Source: a virus. From it: a stretch of DNA of 36,519 bases. Below, one piece after another: positions 30,040 through 36,315 of the stretch. A model generated the notes under the pieces. It ran no database searches. It saw nothing but the letters and a program-made list of their open reading frames with translations, and was not told the origin of the DNA. Where the stretch lies: the IMG/VR virus record IMGVR_UViG_3300027881_000042, positions 1 through 36,519 of that record. One strand, given 5' to 3'. Made by a program: the position numbers and the translations under genes. How positions within the stretch are numbered: position 1 is the stretch's first letter; every line of letters starts with the position of its first letter.

Positions 30040-30722
30040 CGTCCTTGCTCCTTCGCGAAGAAGTCCTCGGCCTCGCGGCCAAGCTCACCTTTGAGCGCAT
30101 AGCCCGGCCTGTCCATGTTGTCCACCGCCATGTCGAGCAGCGCATCGGAGAGCCCGAGGTTCATGTCGAAGCTCCGGTGGCTGCGCTGATCCGCGATGAA
30201 GAAACCTTCGTTGACGTTGTGGATCGACCAATCCCCACTGTCCTCGATCCAGACCTCGATAGCTCGGCCCTGCTCTAGCGCCCAAACCTCTTGCGTCGAT
30301 GTGTCGCCTACCGAGGGATCGGCAGGATGAACTTCCTTGAGGACGAAGCCCGAGTCCTTGAGCGTCTTCTGCACATCGCGGGGCGTGATCTCTGCGGTCT
30401 GCTCGTGCCGCAGCTTCGACTCGAACTGCTTGAACGCACCGCCGAAGATAGGATCGTCGGGGCTCTTGAAAATTCCACCGCCGCCGAAGTTGGCATCGGA
30501 GAACTTGAGCGCCGAGATCGGATAGGTCTTCGCGTGATCTTGTCCTGTGTCCGAGGCGAGCGTAACGAACATGAAGCCCGGCTTCGGTGATACGCCGGTC
30601 CTGATCTTCGCGACTGAGCCCGGACCATCGGGGGTCATCACTCCCATGCCCGCGATGTCGAGGTCAACCGAGAAGCCGCCAAGCTCCTTCTTCAGAGCCC
30701 ACTCTACGAATGACTTTCTCAT
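30036..30722 (-). CDS. Capsid-targeted polyprotein with RHEQ site
   Basis: A 228-residue protein beginning M-R-K-S-F-V-E-W-A-L-K-K-E-L, cut expected after residue 13. Residues 14-100 form a beta-rich domain (M-G-V-M-T-P-D-G-P-G-S-V-A-K-I) akin to the SH3-like barrels. S-K-L-R-H-E at 102-107 before Q is the second site. The 108-228 piece is a clear 'GF...W-I' module: V-Q-K-T-L-K-D-S-G-F-V-L-K, A-I-E-V-W-I-E-D-S-G-D-W-S-I, and a C-terminal helix. The protein ends A-K-E-Q-G-R, perhaps one more cut close to the C-terminus. Overlaps the next gene by 4 bases. Confidence 0.88.
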   Translation of the reverse strand: MRKSFVEWALKKELGGFSVDLDIAGMGVMTPDGPGSVAKIRTGVSPKPGFMFVTLASDTGQDHAKTYPISALKFSDANFGGGGIFKSPDDPIFGGAFKQFESKLRHEQTAEITPRDVQKTLKDSGFVLKEVHPADPSVGDTSTQEVWALEQGRAIEVWIEDSGDWSIHNVNEGFFIADQRSHRSFDMNLGLSDALLDMAVDNMDRPGYALKGELGREAEDFFAKEQGR

Positions 30723-30727
30723 CGTGT

Positions 30728-31501
30728 CTACTCGAACGGTGGTAGGTTGGGAGTCGGAGCCCGCCTGAGTTCAGCGTTCGGCATGATCGACTTCACGATG
30801 CTGAACACATCGTCCTCATCTTCCTCACTGATCGGAGTGATCTCGTACTCACCCATGTTCGGGAACGAGGTCACATCGACATCGATGTACTCAGCCCGGA
30901 TCGCTTGGACGACTCGCCTCGCATCCGCCTCGGTTCCTTTGAAGGCCGATACCTTTCCGAAGACCTGCTCGTGCTTCTTCGACTCGGGGTAGACGCCCAT
31001 CGAGTCGAGCTTGTCCATGAGCGTGTCGCGCCCGATGCCTTCGCCCTGCCCACCGCTGATAATCGTCCAGCGAGCGCCTTGCTTCGTGACGTGGATGGTC
31101 ATCGTGGGACCCGTCGGGTGCCACGGCTGAGGACTGATGCTAAGGGTCGCGCCTTGACCATCGGATGAATCCAAACCGAAGCCAACCGCACGCAGGTAGT
31201 CCACTGCCATCTCGTAATCCCAAGTCTGCTCGTGCTTCATGCTCTCCGAGACAGGCACAAGGTCACGCGCCTTCATGTGGACCTCTTTGCCGTCCTTGTC
31301 GAAGCGAACGACCGTCGAATCGCCGCGCATACCGGGTCCGATGACCAACCCCTCTTGCCCATCATAGAAGGCGGTGTGCGATGAGAGGGCACGGTTCCGC
31401 ATCGGATCAACTCTGACGCGAGTGCCGGGCGGCAACTGGACTTGTTCAACCTTCGGTCGGGGCTTGCGGCGAGCCCACTCTAGGAATCCTTTTCTCATCA
31501 C
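30728..31501 (-). CDS. Capsid-targeted polyprotein with two KHEQ sites
   Basis: A 257-residue protein. The leader M-M-R-K-G-F-L-E-W-A-R-R-K-P-R-P-K-V-E-Q predicts a cut after 19. K-H-E-Q follows at 89-92 (S-E-S-M-K-H-E) and 176-179 (E-S-K-K-H-E). This gives pieces of 72, 87 and 79 residues: an SH3-like barrel (P-P-G-T-R-V-R-V-D), a 'GF...W' alpha-beta module (Y-L-R-A-V-G-F-G-L, G-A-R-W-T-I-I-S-G-G), and a third small alpha-beta unit (V-S-A-F-K-G-T-E-A-D-A-R-R-V-V-Q-A-I). Together with the gene at 21093-22373 it is the best example of regular spacing. It overlaps the upstream gene by 4 bases. Confidence 0.9.
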   Translation of the reverse strand: MMRKGFLEWARRKPRPKVEQVQLPPGTRVRVDPMRNRALSSHTAFYDGQEGLVIGPGMRGDSTVVRFDKDGKEVHMKARDLVPVSESMKHEQTWDYEMAVDYLRAVGFGLDSSDGQGATLSISPQPWHPTGPTMTIHVTKQGARWTIISGGQGEGIGRDTLMDKLDSMGVYPESKKHEQVFGKVSAFKGTEADARRVVQAIRAEYIDVDVTSFPNMGEYEITPISEEDEDDVFSIVKSIMPNAELRRAPTPNLPPFE

Positions 31502-31806
31502 GATGCTCTCTTCTGAAGCGTTGGTATGCCCGTGTGCCTGCTGGTTTCGTCGGGGAACACAAGCAGGCGAGCAAGTAACTCAATCGTCTGCGCCTCATCG
31601 AGCTTCGGGTCGCCTGACATCGTGCCCAACTGACCCGAACCGCGTAGCGCCTCTAGCTGTCTCTTAACGAGGTCCCAAAAGACCGGCTTGCTAACCTGAT
31701 CCTCAGCCAGCTTGATAACCGTGATCGTATCGGGTTGGTCTGTGAATCGGACCCACGGCATACCCTGCTCGTGGACCGACCATTCGAGCCACGCTTCCCT
31801 ACTCAC
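31498..31806 (-). CDS. Small capsid-targeted internal protein
   Basis: 102 residues from the GTG at 31806, which overlaps the upstream stop by 8 bases; a longer frame from 31980 is open but would lie within the upstream gene. It begins (fMet)-S-R-E-A-W-L-E-W-S-V-H-E-Q, a good leader with the cut predicted after V-H-E. The remainder is an alpha-beta domain (M-P-W-V-R-F-T-D, T-I-T-V-I-K-L-A-E-D, then helices including L-L-A-R-L-L-V-F). Predicted mature length is about 90 residues. Confidence 0.82.
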   Translation of the reverse strand: MSREAWLEWSVHEQGMPWVRFTDQPDTITVIKLAEDQVSKPVFWDLVKRQLEALRGSGQLGTMSGDPKLDEAQTIELLARLLVFPDETSRHTGIPTLQKRAS

Positions 31807-34330
31807 GACCCAATCGGAAGACGACTTCATCGCGAAGACCAAGCCTTGAGAGTTCACCATCGATCCACGCCATAGTCGCCCGCTCCCGTTCCGCAGCCTC
31901 AGCGGGCTCACACTCGCCCGTCTCCTTGTTTCGCCGCTGGCCCTTCGGGCATCTCTTACCGGGCTCCGGCTCAGTCCCACCCGGTTGTGGCGGCTCTTCC
32001 GGTTCAGGCTCGGGTTCTAGTTCGGGAGCGGGCTCTTCTGGTTCGGGCTCTTCTTCGGGCTCTTCCTCGGGCTCGCAATGGCCTGTGTCCTTGTTCCACT
32101 TCATTCCCTCGGGGCACTCGGGCGCAGGGCGCTCGGGCTCCTGCTCCGGCTCTTCCTCGGGCTCGGGTTCTGCGATGGCCTTGATCGGCACGCAGCCGCC
32201 CGTCTCGGGATCGAGCTTCTGTCCCTCGGGGCAGGTCTTCTCTACGTCCTTCTCGGGCTCGGGTGCATCGGGGTCGCGCTCGGGCTCGGCGTCCGTCTTC
32301 GCCTGCTCTGGACCCTCGGGCTCATCCTTCTTACGCTTCGACACGCACTGGCCTGTCTCTTTGTCGAGCGCCTGACCGTCCGGGCACTTGATCGGTTCGC
32401 ACGCGCCTGTCGTGGCGTTGCGCTCTGTGCCCTTCGGACAGCCCTTGAACTTCTTGATGACAGCTTTGCCGACTTTCTTTGCAGCCTTCGCTACGCCCTT
32501 GCCGACTTTCTTCGCAGCTTTCGCAGCAGCACCGGGAGCCGCTGTCGCCTTCTCGACGCCCTTCTCTATCCCGGTGCCCTTGAACGGAGTCGCGAGCAGA
32601 CCGACGACCTCATCTATAGAGGCTTCCCCATCGAGCAGCATCTCGATGGCGTTGTCGATCTCGCTATAGTCTTGCTCCATGCTCTCCCCAAACGAGAATG
32701 CGTACCTGTCCTTCGCGTCCTCGATAGCAGCCTCAATGTCCTCGAAGCGGGCATCAGGAAACCGCTGCTTCAACAAGGGGAAGAATCCACCGCCCTTACC
32801 GAGCTTGAGTTCGCTGAGGACTACTTGCACCATAGCCTCGTGATCTGGATGCTGTTGCGCTTCGTGTATCACGTTCTCCGCTCGCCAATATTTTGCGGTC
32901 GTAGAGTAGCCGGTCGCAGACGAGCCCGATCTCCACGAAACTTTTCCACCCTGTCCACCCCGTAGTTCGCCTGCTCTGACCATCCTCTGTAGCACGGTCG
33001 AGACTTCACGCGGCGTCATCTCGTGGCCCTTGAGCTTCAGGACACTCGCCGCTTCCTTCGCTGTGAAGTCGGCTCTACGCTGTGCGAGATCGAGCAGGAT
33101 TTCCCTCACAGCAGAATCGTCCTGCTCGTGCTTCACCGATTCCATCATCTCTGGATGAAACTTCTCAAGCCACGCCATCCATCCTTCCGACTCGGCCTCG
33201 GCTATGCAGTCCGCTCTTCCGTGCCAGTAGAAATCGTTGGGGCCACGAAACTCTGCGTAGCTACCAGCGCCGCCGCCCGACCTGTAACCATGAGCAGCTT
33301 TCCGCTCGGCGGGAGTCGTCACCAGCTTGACCTTCTCCATCACGTCCCTGCGAAGAGCGCGACAGAAAGAATGAGCGTCCTCGTGTATCAGGCTCTCTCC
33401 GATCATCGAGGTAGCGACCTCGATGGCTCGCTGACGGTCAGCCAGCCCTGTCTTCGACCAAGACCCGTCGATGCTCTCTGCCGACCAGAAGCCCGAACCA
33501 CCGACCACATTGAAGATGCGAGCCCTTAGTTCGTCATCCTTGAAGACTCCCCACTCTGCTCGCGCCGGGGAACTGTACGATCCGATCTCGTAGCCTTCGG
33601 CTCCGGTCAGCTTACGAACCTCGATGGCCTCGTGTACCAAGCCCTCACGCTTCACCACGTCCGGTATCTTCACCGTCATCGCCTGAACCTGACCGAGCGG
33701 CATTCCGAGTTGACGACCGACCCACGCGACCAGCGCCGTGAGGAAGCTGAGGCTGAATTGTTCGCGCCCACCTGCCGCACGAACGAACGCGATGATCTCT
33801 TGCAGCAGACCCTCGACTCCGTAGCGCAGCGCGTCCGACTGTTGGAGCGCCTGCAACAGAGGCTCACCGATAGACGCGATGTCGAACTCGTGATAGGTCT
33901 GCTCGGTACGAAGTGCGATTGGCTTCACCGCTCCTGCGTCAAAAGCGGCAACCTCGTAAGGCGTGCCACCCGGCGCACGCGCTCTCTCTACAATGATCGC
34001 ATCGTGCCCCATGCTTTGAACGAATTGTGCGACCGCTCTCGATGCTCCTATGCGGTCTGGACCCCTCACCGTGTTCCCTGTCGTCGGCCACGCCTCTTCC
34101 TCAAGCCACTTGTACGCTTCATCGGTCGTGGCGAACCGCAGCGGGTTTCTGAACGCAGCCTCGACTTCGATGATCGCCGTGCCAAGCGCCCGTGCGCGAG
34201 AGAGGTTGCCAGTGAGGTAGATCGCCCAGCCGAAATCTCCGGGGTCACTGCTCCGCGCTACATTGAGATCGAAGCCGCCTCGAAGAATGCTCTCTGCTGC
34301 TTGGTCGCTCGTTGCGTGAAATAGTCTCAC
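31799..34330 (-). CDS. Giant ADP-ribosyltransferase-type polyvalent protein
   Basis: An 843-residue protein starting with GTG at 34330. Residues 1-140 look like an ADP-ribosyltransferase of the H-Y-E class: L-F-H-A-T-S (His5), G-W-A-I-Y-L-T (34-40) and a late T-P-Y-E-V-A-A-F-D (113-121 region to 131), as in the ART of 'polyvalent proteins' of phages. Candidate cut sites are R-T-E (141-143), V-H-E (232-234), I-H-E (315-317), V-K-H-E-Q (399-403) and I-H-E (488-490). Residues 404-485 look like a winged helix. The helical motif is at 558-580. A Lys/Ala-rich helix (594-630) precedes five Cys mini-repeats (631-808) separated by Glu/Pro linkers. T4 Alt is a packaged ART, a functional parallel. No leader of its own; see the upstream gene. 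Confidence 0.85.
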   Translation of the reverse strand: MRLFHATSDQAAESILRGGFDLNVARSSDPGDFGWAIYLTGNLSRARALGTAIIEVEAAFRNPLRFATTDEAYKWLEEEAWPTTGNTVRGPDRIGASRAVAQFVQSMGHDAIIVERARAPGGTPYEVAAFDAGAVKPIALRTEQTYHEFDIASIGEPLLQALQQSDALRYGVEGLLQEIIAFVRAAGGREQFSLSFLTALVAWVGRQLGMPLGQVQAMTVKIPDVVKREGLVHEAIEVRKLTGAEGYEIGSYSSPARAEWGVFKDDELRARIFNVVGGSGFWSAESIDGSWSKTGLADRQRAIEVATSMIGESLIHEDAHSFCRALRRDVMEKVKLVTTPAERKAAHGYRSGGGAGSYAEFRGPNDFYWHGRADCIAEAESEGWMAWLEKFHPEMMESVKHEQDDSAVREILLDLAQRRADFTAKEAASVLKLKGHEMTPREVSTVLQRMVRAGELRGGQGGKVSWRSGSSATGYSTTAKYWRAENVIHEAQQHPDHEAMVQVVLSELKLGKGGGFFPLLKQRFPDARFEDIEAAIEDAKDRYAFSFGESMEQDYSEIDNAIEMLLDGEASIDEVVGLLATPFKGTGIEKGVEKATAAPGAAAKAAKKVGKGVAKAAKKVGKAVIKKFKGCPKGTERNATTGACEPIKCPDGQALDKETGQCVSKRKKDEPEGPEQAKTDAEPERDPDAPEPEKDVEKTCPEGQKLDPETGGCVPIKAIAEPEPEEEPEQEPERPAPECPEGMKWNKDTGHCEPEEEPEEEPEPEEPAPELEPEPEPEEPPQPGGTEPEPGKRCPKGQRRNKETGECEPAEAAERERATMAWIDGELSRLGLRDEVVFRLGRE

Positions 34331-34336
34331 CGCTGG

Positions 34337-34612
34337 TCATCGTAGTTTGATCGGACCTGATGGGAACGGTGGTTGGTCACGCCTGAGCCACCTGTTCATC
34401 GCACCTACGTCACCCGAGTCCGTTCCGTGCTCCTTCATAAAGGCGATGAGCTTCTGCTGATCCACGTCCGACAGGAACTCGAAATCGCTCATGTTGGTGA
34501 CACCCACTTCGTTGCCGATCTGCTCTTGGTCGTAGTTGTTGAGCGAGTTCCACGCATTGCTCGTGGTGAGCTTCCATGTCAGCCCTCGGGCGAACTCAAG
34601 CCAGACTTTCAT
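34337..34612 (-). CDS. Small protein with leader, in frame with the ART gene
   Basis: A 91-residue protein beginning M-K-V-W-L-E-F-A-R-G-L-T-W, a leader with Phe instead of Trp, like the E-F of T4 internal proteins, but without the usual Glu cut site. The body is helical (A-W-N-S-L-N-N-Y-D-Q-E-Q-I-G and D-V-D-Q-Q-K-L-I-A-F-M-K-E-H-G). It ends with UGA followed by C; the downstream ART frame is the same frame, two codons on. It overlaps the upstream gene by 4 bases. It could be an independent small cargo or the detachable leader part of a read-through product. Confidence 0.78.
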   Translation of the reverse strand: MKVWLEFARGLTWKLTTSNAWNSLNNYDQEQIGNEVGVTNMSDFEFLSDVDQQKLIAFMKEHGTDSGDVGAMNRWLRRDQPPFPSGPIKLR

Positions 34613-34950
34613 TTCCTCACGAGGTTGAGACGAACGACCCGAGCCTCGACGTGCGACTCACCTAGAAACTTCAACACCGACAGCCGGTGGTTTCCGTCGA
34701 GGACCGTTATCAATCCTTCGTAGTCCTGTAGCTGTGGGAGAGCACTGAACCTTCCTGTGCTCTCCCATTCCCGCTTGCACTTCTCTAACCTCTTCTCACT
34801 GATGTACGTCTGCGTCGAGTACACCAAATCGAGGTCCACAATCTCGACCTCGCCTTCCGGCCACTCTTCATCAGGCTTGGGCCAGCCTGTGAACTCACAG
34901 CGCCGAAAGTATGTGAGTGGGAGCAGGTTCTTTACTACGGAACCGGCCAC
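34609..34950 (-). CDS. ParB/sulfiredoxin-like fold protein
   Basis: A 113-residue protein with the core of the ParB/Srx-like superfamily: V-E-I-V-D-L-D-L-V-Y-S-T-Q near the start (the 'i.i..l.~t' strand) and I-T-V-L-D-G-N-H-R-L-S-V-L-K-F-L-G (81-97), the 'v.DGnHRl.al' motif (D-G-N-H-R at 85-89). Members act as nucleases, CTP-dependent clamps or protein-modification enzymes, so the reaction cannot be named. It starts at a GTG at 34950, 16 bases before the upstream gene ends. Such domains are frequent in phage polyvalent proteins and next to ART domains. Confidence 0.82.
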   Translation of the reverse strand: MAGSVVKNLLPLTYFRRCEFTGWPKPDEEWPEGEVEIVDLDLVYSTQTYISEKRLEKCKREWESTGRFSALPQLQDYEGLITVLDGNHRLSVLKFLGESHVEARVVRLNLVRK

Positions 34951-35537
34951 GTCATAATCGGAGTCGTGGTCGCTCCCAAGAAGACTGCCTCGAAGAAGCT
35001 GTGAACGGGACGCTCCTGCATCTCGACGTAGACATCGGCTCCCTGAGACAAGACCACTTTGGTTTCAAAGTAATCTCCCTCTTCGGGAATCCAGAGCCCG
35101 CTGACATTGAAGGCGTAGTCGGTGATTCCCGCCTGTACGTGGTGGAAGATGTCTTGGACGTTAGCGAAGCTGACACCAAGACCATTCTTTTCGATGTTAA
35201 CACCCAAGCCACTCGCCTGCGGGTCTTGAAGCGATGTGAGCGAGAGATGAGCATGGATCAGCCAGATGCCTCGCGGCACGAGATCGTATGACGGAATCGT
35301 GATCTTCGTGTTGGGTCCACCGCTGATGTCGTGAAGGTTGTGAGTGTCGAACGCATTGTGAGTCCACGGGATCAAGAGCGGATCACCGGGCGAGGTATAC
35401 CCTATCGCACCCGCATCGTTGTTCCAAACACGACAGCCGACTCCCTTCGCAGCCATACCCCCGGCCATCTGCTCCAACATCCACGTAATCGGGTTGCCCT
35501 CGATCCCGAGCAGGTCCTTCAGTGCGGCGAGTGACAT
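34935..35537 (-). CDS. Jelly-roll (C1q/TNF-like) virion protein
   Basis: A 200-residue protein. The first 60 residues contain a hydrophobic helix region (I-T-W-M-L-E-Q-M-A-G-G-M-A-A). The rest has the strand pattern of C1q/TNF-like jelly rolls: I-P-W-T-H-N-A-F-D-T, G-I-W-L-I-H-A-H-L-S-L-T-S, L-G-V-N-I-E-K-N-G, S-G-L-W-I-P-E-E-G-D-Y-F-E, V-Y-V-E-M-Q, and S-F-F-E-A-V-F-L-G. These folds often form trimeric head fibres or receptor-binding tips. It stands alone among cargo-type genes. Subunit location is not known. Confidence 0.8.
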   Translation of the reverse strand: MSLAALKDLLGIEGNPITWMLEQMAGGMAAKGVGCRVWNNDAGAIGYTSPGDPLLIPWTHNAFDTHNLHDISGGPNTKITIPSYDLVPRGIWLIHAHLSLTSLQDPQASGLGVNIEKNGLGVSFANVQDIFHHVQAGITDYAFNVSGLWIPEEGDYFETKVVLSQGADVYVEMQERPVHSFFEAVFLGATTTPIMTWPVP

Positions 35538-35558
35538 TGTACTTTCTCCTTCGTTCAG

Positions 35559-36212
35559 TTAGCGCGGGGCGTTCTCCACCAGCATCGAAACGTCTTTCCA
35601 ATTCTCAGGACTGCGTAGCTCGTGATCCAGTGCTTCGAGCGATTCAATGGTCATGCGCACGGCATCACGAGGATCGTTGAAGTCGATCTCGCCTAGCTTG
35701 ACCGCCGCTCGCTTGGCGAGACGTTGAACTCGATTGTAGGTCGGCAGCTTCCGATGCTCATCCGCGTACTTCCTCGCTCGGGGCATGAGCAGGGCGACAG
35801 CCTCATCGAACGTCTGCGGTCCCGGCTCTCCGGGGCGCTTCTCTTTCCGATACTCGATGTTGCTGTTGATCTGGCCGGTCAGGTCCCTCACGTCCGCTTG
35901 GTTCTTGAGCGAGCGCAGCGTCTTCCTCACCTTCTCACTCACCCACTCGTAACCGCCCTCGAAGAAGCTCGGCTTCTGCGCCATGCGGTGCGTGAGGTCG
36001 CCTACGTGCTCACAAAGCCAGCCGTAGATTTGCGCGAGGTCGAGTTTCTGAATCGCTCCCATCGCCATCTCGGGAGCACCACGTTGCTTGCTCGCGAGCG
36101 TCTTGTCAAAGAGGTCGCTGATGTCCTCGTGCTCGTGCGCGAATTTTCCGATCATGTCCGGGCTGAACGACTGCTCCTGTCGTAGAGCCCATTCGAGGTA
36201 AGCGGTCCTCAC
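35559..36212 (-). CDS. Capsid-targeted internal protein (first of the set)
   Basis: 217 residues from the GTG at 36212; the frame is open further upstream but those codons cover the end of another gene, and GTG overlaps the stop of the 28-residue gene (GTGA), the arrangement used elsewhere. It begins (fMet)-R-T-A-Y-L-E-W-A-L-R-Q-E-Q, cut predicted after residue 12. The mature part is helical: M-I-G-K-F-A-H-E-H-E-D-I-S-D-L-F, I-Y-G-W-L-C-E-H-V, and F-D-E-A-V-A-L-L-M-P-R-A-R-K-Y-A, with Arg/Lys-rich surfaces. There is no internal KHE-Q site; F-A-H-E-H-E is the nearest. Function of the mature part unknown. Confidence 0.85.
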   Translation of the reverse strand: MRTAYLEWALRQEQSFSPDMIGKFAHEHEDISDLFDKTLASKQRGAPEMAMGAIQKLDLAQIYGWLCEHVGDLTHRMAQKPSFFEGGYEWVSEKVRKTLRSLKNQADVRDLTGQINSNIEYRKEKRPGEPGPQTFDEAVALLMPRARKYADEHRKLPTYNRVQRLAKRAAVKLGEIDFNDPRDAVRMTIESLEALDHELRSPENWKDVSMLVENAPR

Positions 36213-36295
36213 AGTGAATGGATGAGCGCCCACGTCAGCACCATTACCAGCAACGGTGTCAGCGCAAAACCCACAAGCTTTAGTTCTTCTCTCAT
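36209..36295 (-). CDS. 28-residue single-span membrane peptide
   Basis: A short reading frame from ATG at 36295 to TGA at 36209. The product has a charged start (M-R-E-E-L-K-L) and is then almost wholly hydrophobic (F-A-L-T-P-L-L-V-M-V-L-T-W-A-L-I), i.e. one membrane helix. The stop overlaps the start of the next gene by four bases (GTGA), which supports translation. It could be a tiny holin/antiholin or regulatory peptide. Evidence is limited to layout and composition. Confidence 0.55.
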   Translation of the reverse strand: MREELKLVGFALTPLLVMVLTWALIHSL

Positions 36296-36315
36296 CGACG
36301 GTCGGCCTTGCAAGG

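Noticed and set aside
31498-31980. 160-residue start of the small leader protein
   Set aside because: The extension lies inside the coding region of the ART gene; the GTG at 31806 gives a standard leader and a short overlap.
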